Origin: Atribacter laminatus
GTDB taxonomy: Bacteria; Atribacterota; Atribacteria; Atribacterales; Atribacteraceae
Reading direction: 5' to 3'
Length of the DNA: 64,000 bases
NCBI RefSeq assembly: GCF_015775515.1
Contig: NZ_CP065383.1
Location: 2,232,001-2,296,000, forward strand
Shown: one piece after another, positions 53,671 to 64,000 of the stretch
Layout of the letters: every line of letters begins with the position of its first letter
How positions within the stretch are numbered: position 1 is the stretch's first letter
Made by a program: the position numbers and the translations under genes
Notes under the pieces: generated by a model
What the model was told of the DNA's origin: nothing
Databases searched by the model: none
Seen by the model: only the letters and a program-made list of their open reading frames with translations

Positions 53671-53712
53671 TATCAAAAAACATTTCAGCTTCCGTCTCGC
53701 GCAAAAGCTGAA
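53671..53712 (-). terminator. riboswitch-controlled terminator before cbiC
   Basis: In minus-strand reading TTCAGCTT (53705-53712) pairs with AAGCTGAA (53684-53691) around a 13-base loop, followed by ATGTTTTTTGAT. The loop GCGCGAGAC-like sequence resembles that of the cbiK terminator (GCGAGAGAC), so the two switches share ancestry. Confidence 0.75.
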
Positions 53713-53714
53713 CA

Positions 53715-53882
53715 CTGAGATATTCCCCGGGCCGGTCTCCTGGCTTGAAGGTTTTTTCCTACTCGGTTTTCCTTCCCGGCGACATCGCCAGTGGTATAAC
53801 AAACCTTTCGTTCCTTCTCACAGTGGCGGGACCACACCGGATTTTCACCGGTTTCCCGAACACCCGTTGAATGTTTCTATTC
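53715..53882 (-). promoter_or_regulatory. cobalamin riboswitch upstream of cbiC
   Basis: Minus-strand reading gives AAACCGGTGAAAATCCGG, GGTCCCGCCACTGTGAG, an ACTGGCGATGTCGCC arm and the B12 box region AGCCAGGAGACC (53734-53745). It is clearly homologous to the switch at 47390-47562. Together they make cobalamin repress both synthesis and the uptake/chelatase operon. Confidence 0.95.
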
Positions 53883-53975
53883 AGTTGTTTTTATCTTCAT
53901 CACATGGTAGATTAAATCATTATTTTCAATTTGGCAAGGGGTTTCTCTTAAAATTTATCAAAGGATGTTACAAAG

Positions 53976-55361
53976 ATGACGCGTGGAATTGTTATTGCTG
54001 CTCCTTATAGTGGCTCCGGTAAAACTACTGTGACTCTTAGCTTGATGCGGGCATTATCTCGTCAATTCCGAGTAGTTCCTTTTAAGATTGGGCCGGATTA
54101 CATCGATCCTTCCTATCACCAAGCTGCTGCTAAAAATGAACCACACAATTTAGATCTTTATTTGCTGGGAGAAGAGAACTTAAAAAAAATGTTTTTCCAG
54201 TCGGTTCGGAAAGATGAAATAGCAATAGTTGAAGGGGTCATGGGATTATTCGATGGATTAGGAACCGAGTCCTGGGCAAGTACCGCTCATGTGGCCAAAA
54301 TTCTTAAGTTGCCGGTTATTTTGGTAGTTGATGTGAGATCGATGTCAACCAGTGCGGCAGCCCTGGTTCACGGCTTTCAGACCTATGATCCCGAGCTTCA
54401 AATGGTGGGAGTTATCTGCAATCTAACCTCAAGCAAAACTCATTATAATCATGTTAAGGAATCCATTGAGAGAGATTGTAACCTCCCAGTTATTGGTCAT
54501 CTTCCTTTTAAAAAATTTCTTGATTTGCCAGAACGCCAGCTGGGCTTGATCCCTGCTTGGCATATAACTGATATCGATAAATGGCTTGATCATTGTGCCG
54601 ATTTTCTTCTTAAAAACGTGAATCTCAACCAGATCATTGACCTTATGAAGCCTTTAGAAAAAGTCGATATCAACTCAAGTCTTCAGGTAAAATTACCTCC
54701 ATCAGAAACAATTCGCATTGGAATTGCCAATGATGGTGCATTCCATTTTTACTACTCTGATGGTTTAGAAGCCTTTCGTTCTGCCGGCGCTGAACTGGTT
54801 TTCTTTAGTCCACTGAATGACAAATTTCTCCCGGAAGGACTGGATGGGATTATTTTGGGGGGAGGCTTCCCAGAAAAATTTGCTTTAAAACTCTCTTATA
54901 ATCAGTCAATGCGGAAATCAATTCGATCGGCGATCGAAAATGGTCTTCCGACTTATGCTGAATGCGGAGGAATGATGTATTTGACTCAGGAAATTGAGAA
55001 TTATACCCATCGTTTTTATCCAATGGTGGGAATTTTTCCAGTAAAGGCGATAATGGGTAAACGGCTCCAGCACTTTGGGTATGTTGAAGCAAAAGTAACC
55101 CGAAATAATATCCTCGCACCGGATGGTGTGGTTTTGCATGGCCATGAATTTCATTATTCTGAGCTGGTAGGCTCTCAACTCAATTCCAGTTACCAAGTTA
55201 AAAAGCCAACAGGAGGGAAAACTTGGGAATCGGGTTTTGTCTATAAGAATTGTTTGGCATCTTATGTACATCTACATTTTTATGCTTATCCAGAATTAAT
55301 TTCTAGTTTTCTCAACCATTGTCGCCAATGGAGGAAAAACCATTCCTATATAATTTCTTAA
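53976..55361 (+). CDS. cbiA: cobyrinic acid a,c-diamide synthase
   Basis: A 461-residue glutamine amidotransferase that amidates two side chains of cobyrinate using ATP. The P-loop APYSGSGKTTVTLSL (8-22), YIDPSYHQAA (~44) and EGVMGLFDGLG (~89) form the ATP domain. The GATase domain has the cysteine in AECGGMMYLTQ (~328) and ends with SYVHLHFYAYPE (~440). It is divergent from cbiC and not covered by either riboswitch. The start has AAAGGATGTTACAAAG upstream. Confidence 0.93.
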   Translation: MTRGIVIAAPYSGSGKTTVTLSLMRALSRQFRVVPFKIGPDYIDPSYHQAAAKNEPHNLDLYLLGEENLKKMFFQSVRKDEIAIVEGVMGLFDGLGTESWASTAHVAKILKLPVILVVDVRSMSTSAAALVHGFQTYDPELQMVGVICNLTSSKTHYNHVKESIERDCNLPVIGHLPFKKFLDLPERQLGLIPAWHITDIDKWLDHCADFLLKNVNLNQIIDLMKPLEKVDINSSLQVKLPPSETIRIGIANDGAFHFYYSDGLEAFRSAGAELVFFSPLNDKFLPEGLDGIILGGGFPEKFALKLSYNQSMRKSIRSAIENGLPTYAECGGMMYLTQEIENYTHRFYPMVGIFPVKAIMGKRLQHFGYVEAKVTRNNILAPDGVVLHGHEFHYSELVGSQLNSSYQVKKPTGGKTWESGFVYKNCLASYVHLHFYAYPELISSFLNHCRQWRKNHSYIIS

Positions 55362-55429
55362 ACTCATTATTCTCATTTCAAGGTTTATATAATTGATCCT
55401 CATGTAACTTGTAGAAACCAGATGAGGAT

Positions 55430-56004
55430 GAAAATTCTTACCCAAAAATCGTTTCCCCCTTTAGCAAAGAGGGTTAGGGTGATTTGAGTTTTTACTGCTC
55501 CGTCATTCAGGCTGTGTCATAATTATTCTGTAAAATTTTTACCACCACTTAGGTTAATATTTTACAGGAATATTGGGAATAGATAACCAAAAAACTGAAG
55601 ATAAATAGAATGTATCCTCCACTTTCAAGCTCTTCTTGGTGTGTGAAAGGGATTGTGACACAGTCTGATTGCGAGGAGGTCAACTGTATTTTGATTGAGC
55701 GACGTGGCAATCTCTACCACCCTGTTTGTTATTCTGAGGAGTCCGGTGTCTTCTCCCGGACGACGTGAGAATCTCATCTTTTTCAATACCACAATTCGAC
55801 ACATAATAAAAGATGAATCATGAGATTGCCACGACCTCAAAAAACCAGGTCTCCAATGACGACAAGAAGTTTCTTTTCCCTTGATGGGAGAAGGTGAGGA
55901 TAAGGGTGAAAACCCAGAATGAGATTAAGGTTGGTTGCTTTAAAAGAATTACCTAAAAAACGTTTCGATATTTTCATGATAGACCCTCATGCTGCTTTCG
56001 CAGC
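55430..56004. repeat. intergenic repeats between cbiA and argS, left part
   Basis: CCCCCTTTAG/AAGAGGG hairpin near 55450-55485; a degenerate ATTGCGAGGAGGTCAAC palindrome (55666-55715); an ATTCTGAGGAGTCCGG palindrome (55731-55778); an ATTG..CAAT palindrome in minus orientation (55820-55862) with tip GACCT/AGGTC; and the hairpin TCATGCTGC-TTTCG-GCAGC that abuts the composite. No gene is supported. Confidence 0.8.
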
Positions 56005-56282
56005 ACCAGATGAGGATGAAAATACCTATCTAAATCCGTCATTGCGAGGAGCGTCTTGTGCGACGTGGCAATCTCTACCATCCACTTAGTCATTCTGAGG
56101 AGTCCGGTGTTTTTGCCGGACGACGTAAGAATCTCATCATTTAAAGTATTTATGAAGAAAAAACTTAAAAGATGAGATCCTCACGCCCTCAAAAAGCGAG
56201 GGCTCAGGATGACCGATTAAAGGCACACCCCCCTTTATCCCCCCTCAATGGGGGAATTTATAAGATGGTATTTTCATGATAG
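56005..56282 (+). repeat. 278-bp composite repeat, copy 3
   Basis: Same order and orientation as copy 2 (33032-33309); visible differences are one G/C at 56009, AATT/ACTT near 56162 and GG/TG near the right end. Confidence 0.92.
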
Positions 56283-56552
56283 ACATTCATACTGCAAAGG
56301 TGTATCAAAAGAGGATGAAAATAAGTATTTCTCTAACTTTAATTCTCTCCCACCAGGAGAGATAAAAAAAGAGGAATGGGAAGAAATTGAAATGATAGAT
56401 TTCAATATTTTTCTTGAATGAATACAAAAAAAAATATATAATGGCGCAGGAGATATTATTCGTTCATTTTCAACTTACAGTGTTCATCTGCGTTTCTAAT
56501 ATTTGAAAAATATTTCTTTACAAATCCAATATAAACTGGCTATTCATTAAAA

Positions 56553-56618
56553 TTGAATTTAAAATAAAAGATGTTTAATATTGACAAATGGACCAATGAG
56601 GGTCCATTTTTTGTGTTT
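56553..56618 (+). promoter_or_regulatory. argS promoter with a hairpin-T-run at the predicted transcript start
   Basis: TTGAAT (56553-56558) and TAATAT (56576-56581) are spaced by 17 bases. The predicted start near 56588 coincides with the first base of a 7-bp stem ATGGACC/GGTCCAT (56588-56594, 56601-56607) followed by TTTTTT. The argS RBS lies ~25 bases later. Sequence from 56283 to 56552 is AT-rich with no other element recognised. Confidence 0.5.
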
Positions 56619-56642
56619 TAAACTTGGTATGGAGTGAGTCAG

Positions 56643-58307
56643 ATGAGTCGTTTAATAACCGATGTTATAAAAGAAAATCTTCAAAAAGTAGTCAATGAAC
56701 AATATGGGAACTTTTCTGAAGGAATGCTTTTTACCGTTGAGCCCACTCGTGATAAAGCTCACGGAGATTTTGCCAGCAATATCGCCTTTTTGCTATCAAA
56801 GAAGGCACGAAAATCTCCCCGGGAAATAGCCAACCACATCGTATCGCTTCTTAATAAATCTCTTAATCACATTGCAACTATTGAGATAGCCGGTGGAGGT
56901 TTTATAAACTTTTTTCTGAACGATCAAATTATTTATTCATTTATGAAGGATATTTATCAGGAAAAGGACGAGTATGGATCGGTTCAAATTGGCAATAATG
57001 AAAAATTTCAAGTAGAATTTGTCAGTGTCAATCCGACTGGACCGCTCCATGTTGGCCATGGAAAATGTGCAGCTTTTGGCGATGCCCTGGCAAGAGTTTT
57101 AAAAAAAGCCGGCTTTTCAGTCGAAAAGGAATATTATATAAATGATGCCGGTAAGCAAATAGACTTATTGGGTCTTACCTTGGAGTTCCGTTATCGGCAG
57201 CTTTTTGGCGAGAAGATTGAAATACCGGAGGGAGGATATAAGGGTGATTACATGATTGATATCGCCCAAGATTTGAAGAAAGAAAAAGGTGACACCCTTT
57301 TATCACTATCAAATGAAGAAAAAACCGGAATATTTAAATCTTATGCCGTTTCAAAAATATTACAAAGCATACAAAAAGACTTGAGTGATTTTCAGGTTTA
57401 CTTTGATGTTTGGTTTAGCGAAAAAACTCTCTATCAAAACCATGAGGTTGAAAAAGCTTTGAATCAATTAATCAAGCAAGGTTTCACTTATGAAAAGGAC
57501 GGAGCTCTTTGGCTAAAAACCCAGCAATGGGGAGATGATAAAGATCGAGTATTAGTCAGAGAAAACGGATCACCTACTTATTTTGCCTCTGACATTGCCT
57601 ATCATTTTAATAAATGGCAGAGGGGTTTTGAGAGAGTGATCGATATCTGGGGAGCCGATCATCATGGATATATTCCACGAATGAAAGCCGCGGTTAATGC
57701 TCTCGGTTTAAAAAAAGATTTTTTGGAGATTTTTATTGTTCAGTTTGTAACCCTATTGAGAAATGGACAACCAGAAAGAATGTCGACTCGACAGGGTGAG
57801 TTTGTCCCTCTTCGCAATTTGATTGATGAAGTTGGAGTTGATGTAGCCCGTTACTATTTTCTCATGAGAGATCCTGCAACCCACCTTGAGTTTGATATTG
57901 AGCAAGCCAAAAAGACATCGATGGATAATCCAGTATATTACGTTCAGTATGCTTATGCACGCATCTCTTCGGTTTTTCGAGAAATGGAAAAGAAAAATTT
58001 ATCCAATACAGATATAGATCGAAAATATGAATCGTTTCAAAATGAGCAGGAAAAATTATTAGCTAAAAATTTGATATACTTTCCTGAAGTGGTAAAACGA
58101 TCAGCGTTAGCACGGCAACCCTATATGATCTGCAACTATGTGACGGATTTAGCAGGTTCATTCCATACTTTTTATAATAATAATCGAATTTTAGATGAAG
58201 ATAATTTAGAGTTAACGGCTTTTCGACTTAACTTATGCCGTGCAACTCGACAGGTGCTCAAAAATGCTCTGGATTTGTTAGGCATTTCAGCACCAGAAAC
58301 GATGTAG
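56643..58307 (+). CDS. argS: arginyl-tRNA synthetase
   Basis: A ~554-residue class I synthetase. An N-terminal tRNA D-loop-binding domain (~1-100) precedes the catalytic core with the HIGH motif HVGHGK in NPTGPLHVGHGKCAAFGDAL (~127-146) and KMSK-equivalent MSTRQG (~385). The C-terminal DALR-type anticodon helical domain ends NALDLLGISAPETM. ATG 56643 follows GGAG at 56631-56634; a GTG three codons earlier is less suitable. Length is normal. A small hairpin stands at the 5' end of its mRNA. Confidence 0.96.
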   Translation: MSRLITDVIKENLQKVVNEQYGNFSEGMLFTVEPTRDKAHGDFASNIAFLLSKKARKSPREIANHIVSLLNKSLNHIATIEIAGGGFINFFLNDQIIYSFMKDIYQEKDEYGSVQIGNNEKFQVEFVSVNPTGPLHVGHGKCAAFGDALARVLKKAGFSVEKEYYINDAGKQIDLLGLTLEFRYRQLFGEKIEIPEGGYKGDYMIDIAQDLKKEKGDTLLSLSNEEKTGIFKSYAVSKILQSIQKDLSDFQVYFDVWFSEKTLYQNHEVEKALNQLIKQGFTYEKDGALWLKTQQWGDDKDRVLVRENGSPTYFASDIAYHFNKWQRGFERVIDIWGADHHGYIPRMKAAVNALGLKKDFLEIFIVQFVTLLRNGQPERMSTRQGEFVPLRNLIDEVGVDVARYYFLMRDPATHLEFDIEQAKKTSMDNPVYYVQYAYARISSVFREMEKKNLSNTDIDRKYESFQNEQEKLLAKNLIYFPEVVKRSALARQPYMICNYVTDLAGSFHTFYNNNRILDEDNLELTAFRLNLCRATRQVLKNALDLLGISAPETM

Positions 58308-60825
<2,518 letters not shown>

Positions 60826-60846
60826 AAAGCTCTGGAAAGATCACAA

Positions 60847-61773
60847 ATGAAAAACGACAATATTTATCAATTCCGTTCTTATGCCAAAATGAATTGGTTT
60901 TTAAAAATTGGTCAAAGACGTCAGGATGGATATCATAATATATTATCAGTCATGCAATTGATCGATTTTTATGATACTATTGATCTTTATTTTACCGACC
61001 AAAATTGTGATGAAATTCAATGTAACTATGAAATACCAACTGGGAAGAAAAGCCTCCTTGGTCGTTTATTCCATCTCTTACGTGATTTAAAACCCCAGTT
61101 AAAGGATCGGTATTTCGGCGTTAAAATAACTAAAAATATTCCTCCCTCTAGTGGTTTGGGAGGTGCAAGTAGCAACGTGGCAAACATATTAAAAAAAATG
61201 AATGAAATACTCCAATTATCTTTTGAAAATGAGAAAATGATTGAGATATCAGCAAAACTTGGTTCTGATATTCCTTTCTTTACAACCGGTTTTCCCTTTG
61301 CAATAATAAGCGGGAAGGGTGAAAAAGTTATTCCTCTTCATCAGCCGCCGGAAAAATATATTGTTCTGGTTTTTCCTGAGGTGGGCATTGATACGTGCTG
61401 GGCATACCGAGAATGGGATATTGAACAGGAAAAGGATAAATTTCAAGATTTGCCTCCAGTGAAAGAATTTATAGATGACTTTTCTCCAAATCAGATAGAG
61501 AAATATATCTGGAATGACTTTGAAAAAATTATTTATAAACATTTTCCAGAATTTGGTAGCTACAAAGAAACATTAGAGCAAATGGGATGTTCTTCGGTAT
61601 TCATGACAGGGAGTGGCTCAACGATCATAGGTATTGCACCAAATCAAGAAAAAGCTGTTGATATTGTCAAGGAACTGAAGCAAAAAGGAATTCATTCTCG
61701 ATGGTCGACAACGATTTTAAAAGATGATAGTAACCCTAAAGTTGTTCTAGAGGGAGGGGAGAACCATGACTGA
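60847..61773 (+). CDS. ispE: 4-diphosphocytidyl-2-C-methyl-D-erythritol kinase
   Basis: A 308-residue GHMP kinase of the MEP isoprenoid route. SYAKMNWFLKIGQRRQDGYH (11-30) corresponds to the AKIN...RRxDGYH start; IPPSSGLGGASSNVANILKK (~98-117) is the ATP loop, with Asn where Asp is most common (GGSSDAA); LGSDIPFF (~138) carries the catalytic Asp. It overlaps the next gene by eight bases. The conserved lysine is in place, so activity is expected. Confidence 0.92.
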   Translation: MKNDNIYQFRSYAKMNWFLKIGQRRQDGYHNILSVMQLIDFYDTIDLYFTDQNCDEIQCNYEIPTGKKSLLGRLFHLLRDLKPQLKDRYFGVKITKNIPPSSGLGGASSNVANILKKMNEILQLSFENEKMIEISAKLGSDIPFFTTGFPFAIISGKGEKVIPLHQPPEKYIVLVFPEVGIDTCWAYREWDIEQEKDKFQDLPPVKEFIDDFSPNQIEKYIWNDFEKIIYKHFPEFGSYKETLEQMGCSSVFMTGSGSTIIGIAPNQEKAVDIVKELKQKGIHSRWSTTILKDDSNPKVVLEGGENHD

Positions 61774-62518
61774 TGCCATAATATTAGCAGGTGGAGATAG
61801 TAGTCAAGAATTTTTAAAAAAATTTGGTGTGAATAACCGATCACTACTTGTCATTCATAATAAATTTATGATAGAGTATGTAATAGAAGCCCTCAAAGAG
61901 GTTTCCTCAATTAAACGAATCGTTGTGGTTGGACCCGTCAAAGAGCTGAAATCCAGGATAGGTAAATCAGTTGAAGAAGTTGTTCCTCCTGGAAGTGATC
62001 CTTTTGAAAGCACTTTAAAAGGTCTTGATTACCTCAAACCGGGAAACAAGGTATTGGTAATATCAAGTGATATTCCACTCATCAAAGGAGAGATGATAGA
62101 GGACTTCTTTCTCAGATGCAGCAAACAACCTGCTGATTTTTACTATCCGATTGTTCGGAAGGAAGTGTATCAAAAAAAGTTTGGCCAATCAAAAAGAACT
62201 TTTGCAAAGTTGACAGAAGGTTCTTTTGGTGGCGGAAATATGTTATTCATTGATCCCACTCTTGTTCAAAAAAAGAGAGAATTTATTTCTCAAGTGATCA
62301 GAAACCGCAAAAGTCCTTTTATGATTGCCAGAATATTAGGTTTAAATATCATTTTTAAATATATTTTCAAAAAACTATCAGTCAAAGATATTGAAGATCG
62401 AGTCGCAAAGATTTTAGAGATGAAAGGTTTAGCTATCATTACTCCTTATCCAGAGATCAAGTTTGATATCGATTCACCTGAGCATGTGGATATAGCAAGG
62501 AAATTTCTTAAAAAATAG
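61766..62518 (+). CDS. MobA-like nucleotidyltransferase
   Basis: A 250-residue NTP-transferase (MobA-like, PF12804). The start MTDAIILAGGDSSQEF is a variant of the LAGGxGxRM NTP site in which the basic residues are not where expected. VLVISSDIPLIKGEMIEDF (~94-112) has the metal Asp; TEGSFGGGNMLFID (~152-165) and FDIDSPEHVDIARKFL (~234-249) follow. This last phrase is common in MobA/IspD/uridylyltransferase-like proteins. Product and substrate unknown; co-transcription with ispE suggests a nucleotide-sugar or isoprenoid link. Confidence 0.75.
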   Translation: MTDAIILAGGDSSQEFLKKFGVNNRSLLVIHNKFMIEYVIEALKEVSSIKRIVVVGPVKELKSRIGKSVEEVVPPGSDPFESTLKGLDYLKPGNKVLVISSDIPLIKGEMIEDFFLRCSKQPADFYYPIVRKEVYQKKFGQSKRTFAKLTEGSFGGGNMLFIDPTLVQKKREFISQVIRNRKSPFMIARILGLNIIFKYIFKKLSVKDIEDRVAKILEMKGLAIITPYPEIKFDIDSPEHVDIARKFLKK

Positions 62519-62658
62519 TGGTTTAGGCCAAATCCTTTTTTGTTTAATATTCTTACCAACTATTTGAAATTACTGCTTTTTGGATTTACGCATCGATAAA
62601 CCAAGCATTGTTTCTAATCCAATGATGTCTTTGAGAAAAACGAGGAGGTACAATTGCA

Positions 62659-64000
62659 TTGAGTACAGAGAGCAATCAAGTTGATTTAGAATTAGAGGAA
62701 AAAGAGTTAGAAAAAGAAAAAGTGCCCGAAAAAGAAAAAACTAGGGCGGAATTGCAGTTTTCTTTAGGTGAATTAAAAATCAAATCCAATAACGAATTGG
62801 GTGATATTGCCCAAAAAATGGGTATTGTTGGTTATAGTCGAAAAAGGAAAAGTGAACTGATATTTGAAATATTGAAAAAGGCGACTGAATCGAAAGGTTA
62901 TATCTTTAGTGAAGGAATTTTAGAAATAACTATAGAGGGATATGGTTTTCTCCGAACATCAGATGATTTTACTGTTAGTGAAAATGATGTTTACGTTTCA
63001 CCATCTCAAATCAAACGTTTTGCCTTGAGTAGTGGTGATAAGGTTGCAGGACAGGTAAGACCACCAAAAGAAGGGGAAAGATATTATGCCTTGCTTCGAA
63101 TCGAAGCTATTAATGATGAAGATCCAGAGCAAGCCAAAAAAAGACCACTTTTTGAAAACTTAACTCCAATTTTTCCTGATCTTCAATTTGTATTGGAAAC
63201 CAAGCCGAATGAAATTTCTACTCGGATCATCGATCTTTTTTCGCCTATTGGTGTTGGACAGCGAGGCCTTATTGTGGCGCCACCAAAAGCCGGAAAAACC
63301 GTTTTATTAGAAAAAATAGCGAATGGAATTACTACCAATTACCCCAACGTTGTCCTGATAGTATTGTTAATTGATGAACGTCCCGAAGAAGTTACCCAAA
63401 TGGAACGCTCGGTAAAGGGTTTTGTTATTGCTTCAACCTTTGATCAAAAACCAGAAAATCATATACGAGTAGCAGAGCTAACTCTGGAGCGTGCGAAAAG
63501 GTTGGTAGAAGAAGGGAAGGACGTTGTCATTTTACTGGATAGCATTACCCGGCTAGCGCGAACCAATAACTTAGTCGTTCCTAATACCGGAAAAACTCTT
63601 TCGGGAGGAATTGACTCCTCCGCTCTCCATTGGCCAAAAAGATTTTTCGGAGCTGCTCGGAATATCGAAGAAGGTGGAAGTTTGACTATTTTAGCAACTG
63701 CGTTGGTCGAAACCGGATCCCGTATGGATGAAGTTATTTATGAAGAGTTTAAGGGAACTGGGAACATGGAGCTTCATCTTAGCCGAGCTTTATCGGAAAG
63801 TCGAATATTTCCGGCTATTGATATCCATCGATCGGGTACGCGAAAAGAAGAGTTGCTAATTAAGCAAAATGATTTAGAAAGAATTTGGATGCTGAGAAAG
63901 CTATTAGCGAGTGTTGACCAGCAAGAAGGAGCTCAAATGGTTATCGACCGCATGAAAAATACCAAGTCAAATCGAGAGTTTTTGAAAATGATTGATCATG
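62659..64000 (+). CDS. rho: transcription termination factor Rho (3' end beyond the window)
   Basis: About 447 residues are visible, nearly the whole hexameric RNA helicase. The start is TTG 62659 with GAGGAGG 11-17 bases upstream. An acidic, lysine-glutamate-rich N-terminus of ~35 residues precedes the Rho_N and cold-shock domain ([20 protein letters not shown] split ~100-120, PSQIKRFAL). Walker [11 protein letters not shown] (~212) and Walker B region [16 protein letters not shown] (~291-306), with LIDERPEE (~235) and [20 protein letters not shown] (~315-334), are intact. The frame is open to the window's last base. Confidence 0.96.
   Translation, partial: MSTESNQVDLELEEKELEKEKVPEKEKTRAELQFSLGELKIKSNNELGDIAQKMGIVGYSRKRKSELIFEILKKATESKGYIFSEGILEITIEGYGFLRTSDDFTVSENDVYVSPSQIKRFALSSGDKVAGQVRPPKEGERYYALLRIEAINDEDPEQAKKRPLFENLTPIFPDLQFVLETKPNEISTRIIDLFSPIGVGQRGLIVAPPKAGKTVLLEKIANGITTNYPNVVLIVLLIDERPEEVTQMERSVKGFVIASTFDQKPENHIRVAELTLERAKRLVEEGKDVVILLDSITRLARTNNLVVPNTGKTLSGGIDSSALHWPKRFFGAARNIEEGGSLTILATALVETGSRMDEVIYEEFKGTGNMELHLSRALSESRIFPAIDIHRSGTRKEELLIKQNDLERIWMLRKLLASVDQQEGAQMVIDRMKNTKSNREFLKMIDH

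Noticed and set aside
53657-54010. 117-codon plus-strand frame between cbiC and cbiA
   Set aside because: It runs through the riboswitch in antisense.
56440-56620. T-box leader before argS
   Set aside because: A hairpin with T-run exists, but no specifier loop, AG bulge or TGGN antiterminator sequence was found.

Overview
The window reads as a low-GC chromosome segment of an anaerobic, apparently free-living bacterium. Anaerobic cobalamin synthesis, many sugar ABC transporters, short-form HisG with HisZ, Rho and tmRNA all fit a bacterial chromosome. The gene style, dense intergenic palindromic repeats and an SLH-bearing lipid-free binding protein suggest a deep-branching diderm such as an Atribacterota (OP9/JS1)-like lineage. 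That placement is inference from general resemblance and no marker was compared.

Layout. 1-6326: tail of a flavin oxidoreductase, a TIM-barrel sugar isomerase/epimerase and a complete CUT2 (ribose-type) sugar ABC transporter. 6327-7121: repeat-rich gap. 7122-7996: smpB followed 10 bases later by tmRNA and its terminator. 8247-10140: DUF1405 membrane protein, hexapeptide acyltransferase and PgeF-like protein, tightly packed. 10479-11654: SpeD-like and SpeE polyamine genes. 11655-12499: repeats. 12500-15639 (minus): hisZ-hisG-hisD. 15931-18265: purC-like gene, tRNA-Arg(CCU) and a zinc metallopeptidase. 18354-19865: a complete IS4-type insertion sequence with terminal inverted repeats and a 7-bp target duplication.

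20017-32634 is a large sugar-utilisation cluster: SorC-type regulator with a palindromic operator, two CUT1 transporters without an ATPase, two URO-D-like proteins between them, a zinc dehydrogenase and a mannitol-1-phosphate-dehydrogenase-like protein. 32635-41143 is mixed: repeats, an MNT/HEPN pair, MATE exporter, DUF255 protein, a tandem palindrome array and a TPP enzyme. 41144-42982 is an orphan peptide-type binding protein.

43061-55361 is the corrinoid region. A riboswitch-led minus-strand operon carries cbiC-cbiD-cbiET-cbiF-cbiGH-cbiL. A second riboswitch leads an operon of an exported CbiK-like chelatase, a FecCD permease, an ATPase and a binding protein fused to SLH-like repeats. cbiA diverges on the plus strand. 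No cbiJ is visible. 56643-64000 is a housekeeping run: argS, pyrG, murI, ispE, a nucleotidyltransferase and rho (cut by the window end).

The gaps hold one large family of palindromic repeats whose arms and tips vary in a compensatory way, including a 278-bp composite present three times almost unchanged. The strongest leads are this repeat family, the cysteine-free SpeD, the B12-controlled exported chelatase plus SLH-tethered uptake operon, and the URO-D pair inside a sugar cluster.
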